Positions 17,260 to 26,373 are shown, counted from the first letter of the stretch. The stretch: 64,000 nucleotides of DNA from Prevotella sp. tf2-5 (GCF_900115435.1 NZ_FOWK01000001.1:62001-126000), one strand, 5' to 3'. A program made the numbers and translations. The notes: generated from the sequence alone by a model not told the origin.

Positions 17260-17835
17260 ATGAGGGAGATAGAACAACATCCATTACAACCGTTTCTGCC
17301 CGCCCATGCGAGGATATTGATGCTCGGCAGTTTCCCGCCATCACGGAAAAGATGGTGCATGGATTTCTTCTACCCTAACTTCAACAATGACATGTGGAGG
17401 ATATGGGGGCTTGTCTGCTTTCAAGACAAAGACTATTTCGTCGACCTGACAAACAAACGTTTTAAGCAAGAAAAGATAGAATTATTCCTGAGTACCAAAG
17501 GTATTGCCCTCTATGATACGGCATGTGCGGTGGTGAGGACGAAGAATACTGCGTCGGACAAGGACCTGGAGGTGGTGGAGGAGACGGACATCGACGGTCT
17601 GCTGCGACAGATACCCGACTGTGACGCAATCGTCACGACGGGACAGAAGGCGACGGACATCCTGACGGAACATTTCCACATTGCACAGCCTGCTGTGGGG
17701 GATTACACGCCCTTCCACTATTCTGACAAGGATATGCGCCTCTATCGGATGCCCAGTAGTTCCCGTGCCTACCCCTTAAGCATACTGAAGAAAGCAGAGA
17801 AATACAAAATATTATTGAACATCATTAATAACTAA
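17260..17835 (+). CDS. Uracil-DNA glycosylase superfamily protein (possible deoxyinosine/hypoxanthine-type)
   Basis: Enzymes of this fold excise damaged bases from DNA. The 191-residue protein has an N-terminal active-site-like loop, ARILMLGSFPPSRKRWCMDF, followed by FYPNFNNDMWRIWG. A central IVTTGQKATDIL strand comes next, and a C-terminal loop MPSSSRAYPLSILKKAEKY in the position of motif B. This arrangement is typical of the Mug/HDG-like branch rather than the classic Ung family. An in-frame TTG at 17233 overlaps the promoter, so ATG 17260 is chosen. The metY gene starts 6 nt later, so the two share a transcript. Substrate preference is inferred only from family resemblance. Confidence 0.85.
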   Translation: MREIEQHPLQPFLPAHARILMLGSFPPSRKRWCMDFFYPNFNNDMWRIWGLVCFQDKDYFVDLTNKRFKQEKIELFLSTKGIALYDTACAVVRTKNTASDKDLEVVEETDIDGLLRQIPDCDAIVTTGQKATDILTEHFHIAQPAVGDYTPFHYSDKDMRLYRMPSSSRAYPLSILKKAEKYKILLNIINN

Positions 17836-17841
17836 AGATAT

Positions 17842-19125
17842 ATGGAAAAGAAACTACGCACAGCCTCTCTCTGTGTACAGGCTGGCTACAAAGCGAAGAA
17901 TGGAGAACCCATTGAGTTGCCCATCATTCAGAGTACGACTTTTAAGTATGACAACTCGGATGAGATGGCACAACTGTTTGACCTTAAGAAAGAGGGCTAT
18001 TTCTATACCCGCCTGCAGAACCCGACCAATGATGCGGTAGCCGGGAAGATAGCAGCCCTGGAAGGGGGTGTAGGTGCCGTATTGACCTCATCAGGACAAG
18101 CAGCCAATTTCTATGCCTTGTTTAATATCTGCGAGGCTGGCGACCATTTCGTGACTTCCAATGAGATATATGGTGGCACCTATAATCTTTTCAATGTTAC
18201 CTTGAAGAAACTGGGTATCGAGTGTACCTTTGTTAACCCAGAGGCTAGTGAGGAGGAAATACAAGCTGCTTTCCGACCTAATACGAAGGCACTATTCGGC
18301 GAGACCATCACTAACCCGGGATGTGCCGTATTGGATATTGAGAAGTTTGCCCGCATTGCCCATCAAAACGGAGTACCCCTCATCATCGACAACACCTTTG
18401 CCACACCTATCAACTGTCGGCCTTTCGAATGGGGTGCGGATATTGTGACACATTCTACCACGAAATATATGGACGGACTAGCCACACAGGTAGGAGGCGT
18501 TGTCGTAGACAGCGGCAACTTTGACTGGCTTGCCCATGCCGATAAGTTTCCAGGCCTATGCACCCCCGATGAGTCCTATCACGGACTGACATACGTGAAG
18601 GCATTCGGCAAGATGGGATATACCACGAAACTGGTCGCTCAGTTGATGCGTGACCTTGGCAGTATCCCTGCTCCCCAGAACTCATTCCTGCTGCATCTTG
18701 GACTGCAGACGCTACATCTGCGTATGGCACAGCACTGTAAGAACGCCCAACGAGTAGCAGAGTTTCTGCACGACAATCCCAAAGTAGCTTGGGTGCATTA
18801 TTGTGGTCTGAAAGACGATGCCTACTATGAGCTTGGACAAAAATACCTGCCAAACGGTTCCTGTGGAGTCATCGCCTTCGGACTGAAGGGTGACCGTGAG
18901 ACCGCCATCAAATGGATGGACTCCTTGGAGATGATCAATATAGTGACACACGTTGCCGATGCCCGTACCTGCGTACTGCATCCTGCCAGTCACACCCACC
19001 GCCAACTCAGTGATGAGCAACTGCGCGAGGCTGGTGTGGCACCCGATCTGATTCGTTTATCTGTTGGTATAGAGGACGTAGAGGACATCCTTGACGACAT
19101 CAAGCAGGCACTGGAGAAAATTTAA
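17842..19125 (+). CDS. metY: O-acetylhomoserine sulfhydrylase (PLP-dependent)
   Basis: It makes homocysteine from O-acetylhomoserine and sulfide, in methionine synthesis. The 427-residue protein belongs to the Cys/Met metabolism PLP enzymes. PLP-contacting segments include TSSGQAAN and IIDNTFATP, and the Schiff-base lysine is K208 in THSTTKYMDGLATQVGG. C-terminal DARTCVLHPASHTHRQLSDE matches the MetY-type substrate region. Cystathionine gamma-synthase or beta-lyase activity is less likely given the length and C-terminal motifs. It lies between a UDG-like gene and an SLC13 transporter, and a sulfur link with the transporter is possible but not shown. Confidence 0.93.
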   Translation: MEKKLRTASLCVQAGYKAKNGEPIELPIIQSTTFKYDNSDEMAQLFDLKKEGYFYTRLQNPTNDAVAGKIAALEGGVGAVLTSSGQAANFYALFNICEAGDHFVTSNEIYGGTYNLFNVTLKKLGIECTFVNPEASEEEIQAAFRPNTKALFGETITNPGCAVLDIEKFARIAHQNGVPLIIDNTFATPINCRPFEWGADIVTHSTTKYMDGLATQVGGVVVDSGNFDWLAHADKFPGLCTPDESYHGLTYVKAFGKMGYTTKLVAQLMRDLGSIPAPQNSFLLHLGLQTLHLRMAQHCKNAQRVAEFLHDNPKVAWVHYCGLKDDAYYELGQKYLPNGSCGVIAFGLKGDRETAIKWMDSLEMINIVTHVADARTCVLHPASHTHRQLSDEQLREAGVAPDLIRLSVGIEDVEDILDDIKQALEKI

Positions 19126-19155
19126 TAATGTAAAAATTAAACAATTAAATAAGAT

Positions 19156-20661
19156 ATGTTTCACATTTACGAAGGTTTCCATCTTGTTGATGCTTACCAC
19201 AAAATGCGGCATCAGAGGAAATATCATCCTGCTGATGGCACTAAACGGGCTATAAAAATTGCATTAGTAGCCTTGGTCACTCTCTTTCTATGGAACATGC
19301 CCACCGAATGGTTCGGCATCCAGAATCTTACTGTCATCCAGCAACGTATTATCGCTATCTTCGCATTCGCTACCCTGATGTGGATTATGGAGATCGTGTC
19401 ATCGTGGGCAACATCCGTCGCCATCATCGTACTGATGCTGCTTTTCTGTAGCGACAGTGGTATATTACCCATGGTCAACGAGGAAGAGGTAGGAAAACTG
19501 TTGTCATACAAAGGGGTGATGGCTACTTTTGCCGATCCTGTCATCATGTTGTTCATCGGTGGTTTCGTTTTAGCCATCGCTGCCACTAAGACAGGCTTGG
19601 ATGCTCAATTGGCGAAAGTCCTGCTGAAGCCCTTCGGCACGAAGAGCGAGATGGTGCTGTTGGGTTTCCTGCTTATCACCGGCCTGTTCTCGATGTTTGT
19701 GTCAAACACAGCTACCGCCGCTATGATGCTGACATTCCTGACACCAGTATTCCGTCAACTGCCTCCAGAGGGTAAAGGACGTGTCTCACTCGCCATGTCT
19801 ATCCCCATCGCAGCAAACCTCGGTGGTATGGGTACACCTATCGGAACACCGCCGAACACCATCGCACTGAAATACCTTAACGACCCTGAGGGGTTGAACC
19901 TCGGACTGGGTTTCGGTCAGTGGATGATGTTCATGTTCCCATTAGTTATCGTACTCCTATTCATCAGTTGGCGTCTCTTGCTGAGAATATTCCCCTTTAC
20001 CCAGAAACGTATTGAACTGAACATCGAGGGCGGTATGCAGAAAGGCTTCCATTCGTGGGTCGTCATCATCACTTTCTTCATTACCGTGGCACTTTGGCTG
20101 TTTGACCGTCTGACAGGTATCAACTCTTATACTGTCGCCATGATACCGTTTATGGTATTTGCCTTGACGGGAGTCATCAACAAGCGTGACCTCGAGCAGA
20201 TCAACTGGAGTGTCATCTGGATGGTAGCGGGTGGTTTCGCGTTAGGCTACGGACTGAATGCATCAGGACTGGCTGCCAATGCCGTGGAAAGTATCCCCTT
20301 CGGGAAGTTCTCCCCGTTGCTCATTCTCTTACTCGGTGGCGCCATCTGTTACATCCTGTCCAACTTCATATCGAACTCCGCTACGGCAGCACTCCTCATG
20401 CCTATCCTTGCCATTGTATGTTCGGCTATGGGTGACAAACTCGACCCCATCGGTGGCACGCCTACTGTACTCATCGGTGTTGCCATCGCGGCATCGTCTG
20501 CCATGATCCTGCCTATCTCCACACCACCGAACGCACTGGCTTTTGCTACGGGCTTTGTGAAGCAGAACGACATGATCAAACTGGGTGCTATCATGGGTAT
20601 CATCTCCATGATCTTAGGCTTCGGACTGGTCTATATGATGGGAACCTTAAAGATTCTCTAG
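19156..20661 (+). CDS. SLC13/DASS family sodium-coupled anion permease
   Basis: The 501-residue inner-membrane protein has about 11 hydrophobic segments and the two repeated signature motifs of the divalent anion/sodium symporters. The first is S183-N184-T185 (VSNTATAAMM) with GTPIGTPPNT at 226-235. The second is S406-N407-S408 (ISNSATAALL) with a late PISTPPNALAFATGF. Substrates in the family are dicarboxylates, citrate or sulfate. The location 30 nt after metY makes sulfate uptake an attractive guess, but dicarboxylate transport is equally compatible with the sequence. It is the last gene of the operon; gdhA downstream has its own promoter. Confidence 0.9.
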   Translation: MFHIYEGFHLVDAYHKMRHQRKYHPADGTKRAIKIALVALVTLFLWNMPTEWFGIQNLTVIQQRIIAIFAFATLMWIMEIVSSWATSVAIIVLMLLFCSDSGILPMVNEEEVGKLLSYKGVMATFADPVIMLFIGGFVLAIAATKTGLDAQLAKVLLKPFGTKSEMVLLGFLLITGLFSMFVSNTATAAMMLTFLTPVFRQLPPEGKGRVSLAMSIPIAANLGGMGTPIGTPPNTIALKYLNDPEGLNLGLGFGQWMMFMFPLVIVLLFISWRLLLRIFPFTQKRIELNIEGGMQKGFHSWVVIITFFITVALWLFDRLTGINSYTVAMIPFMVFALTGVINKRDLEQINWSVIWMVAGGFALGYGLNASGLAANAVESIPFGKFSPLLILLLGGAICYILSNFISNSATAALLMPILAIVCSAMGDKLDPIGGTPTVLIGVAIAASSAMILPISTPPNALAFATGFVKQNDMIKLGAIMGIISMILGFGLVYMMGTLKIL

Positions 20662-20701
20662 CCCAAAGATTAACAATTTGTAAGTTTTAAACTAAAATAA
20701 T

Positions 20702-20743
20702 AGGGATTTTTCTTGGTCATTTCAAGAAAATTCCCTATTTTTG
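20702..20743 (+). promoter_or_regulatory. gdhA promoter with overlapping 14-bp inverted repeat
   Basis: CTTG (20712-20715) and TATTTTTG (20736-20743) are 20 nt apart. An inverted repeat with 13 of 14 positions matching (20702-20715 and 20723-20736, AGGGA...TTCTTG arms) exactly spans the -33 to -7 interval. It could be an operator, or a terminator for the upstream operon because a short T run follows. Confidence 0.6.
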
Positions 20744-20790
20744 CATTACCAATATAACAATTTGTCAATTTACAATAAAACCTTAAAGCT

Positions 20791-22128
20791 ATGAACGTTG
20801 AGAAAATCATGCAAGACCTGGAGAAGAAGCATCCAGGCGAAGTAGAGTACTTACAGGCTGTACGTGAGGTTCTTGAATCCATCAAGGATGTGTACAACCA
20901 GCACCCTGAGTTTGAGAAGGCGAAGATCGTAGAGCGTATCGTAGAACCTGAGCGCATCATCACCTTCCGTGTTCCCTGGGTTGACGACAATGGTGAGGTA
21001 CAAGTGAACATCGGCTATCGTGTACAATTCAATAGTGCCATTGGACCGTATAAAGGTGGCTTACGCTTCCACGCCTCTGTGAATTTGAGCATTTTGAAGT
21101 TCCTCGGCTTCGAGCAGACCTTCAAGAACGCACTGACGACCCTGCCGATGGGCGGTGGTAAGGGAGGCAGCGACTTCTCTCCACGTGGTAAGAGCGACGC
21201 TGAGATCATGCGTTTCTGTCAGGCTTTCATGTGTGAGCTTTATAAAGTGATTGGTCCTGATGTCGACGTACCCGCTGGTGATATCGGCGTAGGTGGCCGT
21301 GAGATTGGCTACCTCTTCGGGATGTACAAGAAATTGACCAGTCAGTTCCATGGTGCCACCCTCACAGGCAAAGGACTGGAATGGGGTGGTTCTATCCTGC
21401 GTCCGGAGGCTACAGGTTATGGTGCCTTGTATTTCGTACACCAGATGATGGATACACACGGACTGGATATCAAGGGGAAGACTGTGGCACTTTCTGGTTT
21501 CGGCAATGTGGCATGGGGTGCCGCTAAGAAAGCTACTGAACTGGGGGCGAAAGTCATCACCATCAGTGGTCCCGATGGTTATATCTACGACCCTGCCGGT
21601 CTCGACGATGAGAAGATAGAGTACCTGTTGGAGCTGCGTGCCTCTGGCAATGATATCTGTGCTCCCTATGCTGAGGAGTTCCCTGGCAGTCAGTTCTTCG
21701 AGGGTAAGAAGCCATGGGAGCAGAAAGCCGATATCTATCTGCCATGTGCTACCCAGAACGAGCTGAATGGTGAGGATGCCGATAAGATTCTTGCCAACAA
21801 GCCATTATGCGTCGCGGAGGTCAGCAACATGGGATGCACCGCCGAGGCTGTCAACAAGTTTATTGCCGCTGGGCAGTTATTTGCTCCTGGCAAGGCTGTA
21901 AATGCAGGTGGTGTCGCCACCTCTGGTCTGGAGATGACCCAGAACTCGATGCGTATTGCATGGACGGGGGAGGAAGTTGACCAGAAACTGCACCAGATCA
22001 TGTCGGGCATCCACGAGCAATGTGTGAGATACGGCAGAGAAGGCAATTACGTCAATTATGTGAAGGGAGCCAATGTGGCAGGCTTCATGAAGGTAGCTAA
22101 GGCGATGCTTGCCCAAGGTATCGTCTGA
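20791..22128 (+). CDS. gdhA: NADP-type glutamate dehydrogenase
   Basis: It catalyses reductive amination of 2-oxoglutarate to glutamate, the main ammonium assimilation route in many Bacteroidales. The 445-residue length is that of the hexameric small GDH. The substrate-binding segments GPYKGGLRFH and LPMGGGKGGSDF hold the conserved lysines. PAGDIGVGGREIGYLFG and the Rossmann nucleotide loop LSGFGNVAWGAAKKATELGA are intact. NADP specificity is inferred from family resemblance. The gene has its own promoter with an overlapping inverted repeat, and a strong terminator follows the stop, so it is monocistronic. Confidence 0.97.
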   Translation: MNVEKIMQDLEKKHPGEVEYLQAVREVLESIKDVYNQHPEFEKAKIVERIVEPERIITFRVPWVDDNGEVQVNIGYRVQFNSAIGPYKGGLRFHASVNLSILKFLGFEQTFKNALTTLPMGGGKGGSDFSPRGKSDAEIMRFCQAFMCELYKVIGPDVDVPAGDIGVGGREIGYLFGMYKKLTSQFHGATLTGKGLEWGGSILRPEATGYGALYFVHQMMDTHGLDIKGKTVALSGFGNVAWGAAKKATELGAKVITISGPDGYIYDPAGLDDEKIEYLLELRASGNDICAPYAEEFPGSQFFEGKKPWEQKADIYLPCATQNELNGEDADKILANKPLCVAEVSNMGCTAEAVNKFIAAGQLFAPGKAVNAGGVATSGLEMTQNSMRIAWTGEEVDQKLHQIMSGIHEQCVRYGREGNYVNYVKGANVAGFMKVAKAMLAQGIV

Positions 22129-22154
22129 TGACACCTCACCTTATTATATTATAA

Positions 22155-22190
22155 AGAAGGCTCCCGATGAGGAGCCTTTTTTATTTTTAA
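22155..22190 (+). terminator. Terminator after gdhA
   Basis: An 8-bp perfect stem, AAGGCTCC and GGAGCCTT with a 6-nt loop, is followed by a T-rich tract. It sits between convergent genes and may weakly serve the opposite strand too. Confidence 0.88.
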
Positions 22191-22954
22191 TGCTTCAATA
22201 GTTTGATTGGGAAGGTGAAATACGTATCGGGGAACGGCTCATTCTTCAGTGTGAAGTGCCACCATTCTGTTGGGAAAGGATTGAACCCATGACGGAGCAT
22301 TGCCTGACGAAGAATCATCCGGTTCTTAAACTGCTCTGCAGTGATGCTACGCTGAGCAGGACTCTTATGGTTATCACCTGTATACTCACCCGTCTCGGGG
22401 TTACCACAAAAATCTGGATGGCTCTCCGGACCGAACCAATCGAACGTGCCACCCATATCCAGTTCCTTCTCCGTCGTCATGTCAAACAAAGTCAGGTCGA
22501 GGGTGGATCCACGAGAGTGACCACTTTTCGCACAAATATACTCCTGTGGGAAAAGCACGCTCTTGTCAAGGTCGGGATAGAAATAAGGTTTCATGCGGAC
22601 GTCAGAGATATCCTCTGCCCATCGTATGAAATGGTCTACCGCCTTCTGTGGACGATAAGCATCATAGATTTTCAGGCGGTATCCCTGTTTGATGACATCA
22701 TCACTTACTGCACGCAGGCTGTCGGCAGCCTGTCTCGTCAGCAGTGCCGTCGCCTCTTCATAGCCATCAATACGGTCACCTACGAAATTATAGGTACCAA
22801 AGTAACGGATCTCAAGGATGGCATCAGGTACGACATCCGTCAGTGTCACAAACTGACTCGTGTCATCCGTCGATATGACCGTTGTCGCTTGATCACTGTC
22901 CTTGCCACAACTGACAAGGAGGATTCCACAGAGGAATACTAACAATTTTTTCAT
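22187..22954 (-). CDS. VanX/DdpX-like D-Ala-D-Ala dipeptidase lipoprotein (M15D)
   Basis: It has a lipoprotein signal with a lipobox cysteine at C16 (LLVSC), so it is probably anchored in the envelope. The catalytic domain shows the M15 zinc motifs: YDAYRPQKAVDHF, SGHSRGSTLDLTLFD (metal His and Asp) and late EWWHFTLKNE with the catalytic Glu and third ligand His. Family members split D-Ala-D-Ala released from peptidoglycan. Outside vancomycin clusters the role is usually cell-wall recycling or nutrition, and no van regulators are near. It follows the glycine-zipper gene by 19 nt, likely on one transcript. Confidence 0.92.
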   Translation of the reverse strand: MKKLLVFLCGILLVSCGKDSDQATTVISTDDTSQFVTLTDVVPDAILEIRYFGTYNFVGDRIDGYEEATALLTRQAADSLRAVSDDVIKQGYRLKIYDAYRPQKAVDHFIRWAEDISDVRMKPYFYPDLDKSVLFPQEYICAKSGHSRGSTLDLTLFDMTTEKELDMGGTFDWFGPESHPDFCGNPETGEYTGDNHKSPAQRSITAEQFKNRMILRQAMLRHGFNPFPTEWWHFTLKNEPFPDTYFTFPIKLLKH

Positions 22955-22973
22955 AGCATTTGGCTTTCAACAT

Positions 22974-23801
22974 TTACTTCCTTCTCGTGACTATCGTCAG
23001 ATCATGCGTGTCCGTGTCGACATTCTGATTATTGACAGTAGCCCCTACCCTGATCTTCGCCGTGCCATCCTTCAATTTCCTGTCGGCAAGGATGGATGCG
23101 GTATAACGCACACCACTGTTGGGAGCGATACTCTCCACATGCAGGTTTGGTGAGATATACAAGTTTTTATTACCTGTCACGTCATAGACCATAGGTTGTA
23201 CATCGTAGAGGGTATGACGAGTATAGTTCATAATCTCGAAGGTAATCTGACACTGTTCCCCAGCACGCAAGATACCATCGTGGTTCTCATCAACAAAACG
23301 GGCATTACGGATGACGACACGCTCTGGACGACTCTTGTCATAAAGACGGTCTCTGGAAGGGTCGAAGGTCCTTTCATCATGTCTCTTCTGAGTCTGTGCG
23401 CCCTTCGGACCCGCAATATCAATGTTAATACGGTCATCACCACTGTTAGTAGCATCGAAACCACTGTCGTTAGAGCGATGAACCTCCTGTGGATAATCGT
23501 CATCGTCATAACGGGAGTGACGCTCAGCCATCCGACGCTCACGATCTCGCTTATATGCCTCATACTTCTCTGCCTCAGCCTTGTCAGCCTGTGCACCGAT
23601 GGCGGCACCCACGGCGGCACCGCCAGCCATACCTACGATGGTACCGAGGTCGCTACCACGCCAACCACCAGAGATTCCTCCGATGGCAGAGCCCAGGATA
23701 GCCCCAATCGTTCCACCTGCATAAGCACCTTGTCCTGTGTAGGTATTACAACTACTCAGCATCAAGACAGCACCGATAACCCATAGTCCAATCTTCTTCA
23801 T
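22974..23801 (-). CDS. Glycine-zipper lipoprotein
   Basis: The N-terminus is a lipoprotein signal (LMLSSC, C18). Residues ~25-72 are glycine/alanine-rich with repeated GxxxG spacing (GGTIGAILGSAIGGISGG and GMAGGAAVGAAIGAQ), typical of glycine-zipper membrane-associating domains. An Arg/Asp-rich charged linker follows. The last ~110 residues look like a beta-sandwich (RNARFVDENHDGILRAGEQC ... ITFEIMNYT). The domain order suggests an envelope protein that inserts in or packs on the outer membrane and exposes a small beta-domain. The function is unknown. Confidence 0.85.
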   Translation of the reverse strand: MKKIGLWVIGAVLMLSSCNTYTGQGAYAGGTIGAILGSAIGGISGGWRGSDLGTIVGMAGGAAVGAAIGAQADKAEAEKYEAYKRDRERRMAERHSRYDDDDYPQEVHRSNDSGFDATNSGDDRINIDIAGPKGAQTQKRHDERTFDPSRDRLYDKSRPERVVIRNARFVDENHDGILRAGEQCQITFEIMNYTRHTLYDVQPMVYDVTGNKNLYISPNLHVESIAPNSGVRYTASILADRKLKDGTAKIRVGATVNNQNVDTDTHDLTIVTRRK

Positions 23802-23828
23802 ATCACTTCCTTTTTAAAGTTCACGATG

Positions 23829-23836
23829 CAAAGATA
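23829..23836 (-). promoter_or_regulatory. -7 element of the glycine-zipper/VanX-like operon
   Basis: TATCTTTG on the minus strand fits TAnnTTTG, 27 nt before the ATG at 23801. Confidence 0.6.
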
Positions 23837-23895
23837 CATATTTTTCAGAAACCCGCAAGGGGTTTTTCCCGAAAAACGCTTAGGGGATTCCCTAT

Positions 23896-23926
23896 GAAAA
23901 AAGGAGCGGCATCACTGCCGCTCCAC
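23896..23926 (-). terminator. Terminator after the 801-residue surface protein gene
   Basis: A perfect 9-bp GC-rich stem (GGAGCGGCA and TGCCGCTCC, 4-nt loop) is followed on the minus strand by six T. It separates the surface-protein operon from the next promoter. Confidence 0.92.
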
Positions 23927-23967
23927 ACCATATTTATCATCTTTTATTCCTACGAGGGGAATCATTT

Positions 23968-26373
23968 CTATTTCTTACGACGGTGAAGCACCTTCTTGCC
24001 GTTGACGATATAGACACCGTCGGGCAGACCGCTTAGGTCTGATGCGTTCGAGCGAACCTTGTTACCACGGAGGTCATAGACGTCATAGCTCTTGACCTGC
24101 TGGTAGCTGTCAATGCTCGTCGTACCTTCTGCCCTGATCAGCACCTCATTACTGATGGTGGCATCCTCTACTCCACCATTCATGATGATATTCATCAAAG
24201 CATCGCCGTTAGTATGGAAGGCGGCATTCGTCATCGAGTAGACTACGACACGACACGTGCCAGCATCAACCATCTTCCACATCAGCTGGTGATCGCTACT
24301 GCAACACTGAACGACATCGTTTACATACTGACCATCGCGCAGGTTAATGTCAAACTGGACTGCCGTGTAGTTCCCGGCATCCCTTAACAAGACATCCTTT
24401 CCGTGGAGTATTAATCCACCTGTGGAGGCGGCACGACGTGAGGAAGAAGGACCACCTCCCGTCATGATGATGTTCACCATCATCACGATGTCCGTCACAT
24501 TAATGACACCATCACCATTTACGTCAGCCGCATCCTTGTTGAAGTTTGGAGCAGGCTTGTCCATGATGTAGTTGACTGTTGCCACGATGTCGGTCACATT
24601 GACAACACCGTCACTATTGACATCACCTTGGATGTAAGCTACCTTGATTGACACCTTTACGGTCATCTCACCAGCTTCCGTGGCGCCATAGGTCAAGGCA
24701 TAGACGGTGGTTGTCGGCATCTTGATGATGAGGACGTCCTTTTCATCTATCGTCTTTGACTCAGGCGTGAGACGGTTGCCGTTTGCATCGAAGAAGTCTA
24801 TCTTTGCGTCAGAACCGGTAAGCTCCCAATGAAGTGAGTCACCAACAGCACCATCAAAACTGAAGCCTTGAACTTGTCCACCCTGCGGTGCTGCCTTCGT
24901 GTCACTAACATCGTCGGTAAGTGCCACGGCATTGATGTCGACATTGAAGAGATAGTCTTCCAAGGTCTCGACGACAGCCTCGGTGCCTACCTCAGCATCG
25001 TTGAACACCTGGATACCAAAGGTGATAGTCTCTGTGGTCTTCACTGTCTTCGTCGTAGCGTCGAAGGTATAATCCTCAGAGATACTGCGTGGTTGGACGC
25101 CATCCAGTGAAATCACGATATCATTCTTGTCGATGGAGGCTTGTGCAGGATCAATGGCGATACGGGTACGTGGTCCGTCATTGAACCAGTAGTCGACACC
25201 GATGATCTTACCCTCACCCTCTACCTTCTTCACAAAGAAGTTCTTAGTCACCACAGCAGACACCAGTCCTGCTTTGTCGGCAGTACGATAGTTGAAGGTA
25301 TGCAAACCTTGTTTCAATGCTGAGATGTCGATATTGAGGTTGACGATACCACCATCTGGCACCGCAGCACTCTCTCGTTCGTCGAAGGCGTTATCAATCC
25401 AGTACTCGTAAGTGGTCAGGGCATTGTCACCATCCATCTGCTCTACCTTCATGAAGTTCTTGGTCAGTGCGGAGCTGACCTTACCTGTCGCATCAATCAC
25501 ACGAATGGTAACATTATGCAGACCATAGTCAAGAGCAGAGATGTCCTCATCGAAGTTAATGATTCCTGACGCATCGATAGTTCCACTTTTACGTTTGTCG
25601 AACTCTTGGTCAATCCAGTATTCATAAGTCTTCAGCGAGTTATCACCTGTTGGCGTAGTCTCCAGTTTCATGAAGTTCTTCACCAATGCGGAACTGACCT
25701 TGCCTGTCGCATCAATCACACGAATGGTGACATTATGCAGACCATAGTCAAGAGCTGAAAGGTCCTCATCGAAGTTGACGATTCCCGACGCATCGACAGT
25801 ACCACTTTTGCGTTTGTCGAACTCTTGGTCAATCCAGTATTCATAAGTCTTCAGCGAGTTATCACCTGTTGGCGTAGTCTCCAGTTTCATGAAGTTCTTC
25901 ACCAATGCGGAACTGACCTTGCCTGTCGCATCAATCACACGAATGGTGACATTATGCAGACCATAGTCAAGAGCTGAAAGGTCCTCATCGAAGTTGACGA
26001 TTCCCGACGCATCGACAGTACCACTTTTGCGTTTGTCGAACTCTTGGTCAATCCAGTATTCATAAGTCTTCAGCGAGTTATCACCTGTTGGCGTAGTCTC
26101 TAATTTGATAAAGTTTTTCACCACAACAGGACTATACAGGCTTTCCGTACCATCGACAGAAAGAACACGGAATGCAATGCTATGCAAACCATAGTTCAAA
26201 GCAGAGATGTCAATATCCTTAGTCCAAACTCCTTCGGATATATCTGCTTCCGTACGACTGTCAAATTGCTGGTCAAACCAGTACTCACACTTCGTGACGG
26301 AAGCGTCAGCCGCCGCCGTCAGCCAACAGAGCAATGCCAGCAAAGACAGTACTAAATGTTTCGTTCTGTTCAT
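23968..26373 (-). CDS. Secreted repeat protein with dockerin-like domain and T9SS-type C-terminal signal
   Basis: After a signal peptide (about 1-24) come five copies of a ~73-residue domain plus a degenerate sixth. Each copy starts (Y/C)EYW(I/F)D and contains DISALxYGLHxxxxRVxD and KNFxK, a likely beta-sandwich. Copies 2 and 3 are identical. Near 580-640 lie two calcium-loop repeats (GDVNSDGVVNVTDIV and DVNGDGVINVTDIV), the type I dockerin pattern. The end (YDVYDLRGNKVRSN ... GVYIVNGKKVLHRRKK) fits a T9SS type A sorting domain, so the protein is likely exported and surface-attached. It is coupled by 22 nt to the beta-helix protein gene. Adhesion or glycan binding is a guess. Confidence 0.85.
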   Translation of the reverse strand: MNRTKHLVLSLLALLCWLTAAADASVTKCEYWFDQQFDSRTEADISEGVWTKDIDISALNYGLHSIAFRVLSVDGTESLYSPVVVKNFIKLETTPTGDNSLKTYEYWIDQEFDKRKSGTVDASGIVNFDEDLSALDYGLHNVTIRVIDATGKVSSALVKNFMKLETTPTGDNSLKTYEYWIDQEFDKRKSGTVDASGIVNFDEDLSALDYGLHNVTIRVIDATGKVSSALVKNFMKLETTPTGDNSLKTYEYWIDQEFDKRKSGTIDASGIINFDEDISALDYGLHNVTIRVIDATGKVSSALTKNFMKVEQMDGDNALTTYEYWIDNAFDERESAAVPDGGIVNLNIDISALKQGLHTFNYRTADKAGLVSAVVTKNFFVKKVEGEGKIIGVDYWFNDGPRTRIAIDPAQASIDKNDIVISLDGVQPRSISEDYTFDATTKTVKTTETITFGIQVFNDAEVGTEAVVETLEDYLFNVDINAVALTDDVSDTKAAPQGGQVQGFSFDGAVGDSLHWELTGSDAKIDFFDANGNRLTPESKTIDEKDVLIIKMPTTTVYALTYGATEAGEMTVKVSIKVAYIQGDVNSDGVVNVTDIVATVNYIMDKPAPNFNKDAADVNGDGVINVTDIVMMVNIIMTGGGPSSSRRAASTGGLILHGKDVLLRDAGNYTAVQFDINLRDGQYVNDVVQCCSSDHQLMWKMVDAGTCRVVVYSMTNAAFHTNGDALMNIIMNGGVEDATISNEVLIRAEGTTSIDSYQQVKSYDVYDLRGNKVRSNASDLSGLPDGVYIVNGKKVLHRRKK
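25621..26058 (-). repeat. 219-bp perfect tandem duplication
   Basis: The blocks 25621-25839 and 25840-26058 appear identical and encode 73 residues each. A diverged third copy precedes them at about 25402-25620. The perfect identity indicates recent expansion or ongoing homogenisation. Confidence 0.85.

Noticed and set aside
20670..21011. Minus-strand frame over the gdhA promoter
   Set aside because: It runs antisense into the conserved gdhA N-terminus and shows no protein family features.
22187..22954. Vancomycin resistance (vanX) gene
   Set aside because: The protein is a VanX-like lipoprotein dipeptidase, but no vanH, vanA or vanRS genes are nearby, so peptidoglycan turnover is the simpler reading.
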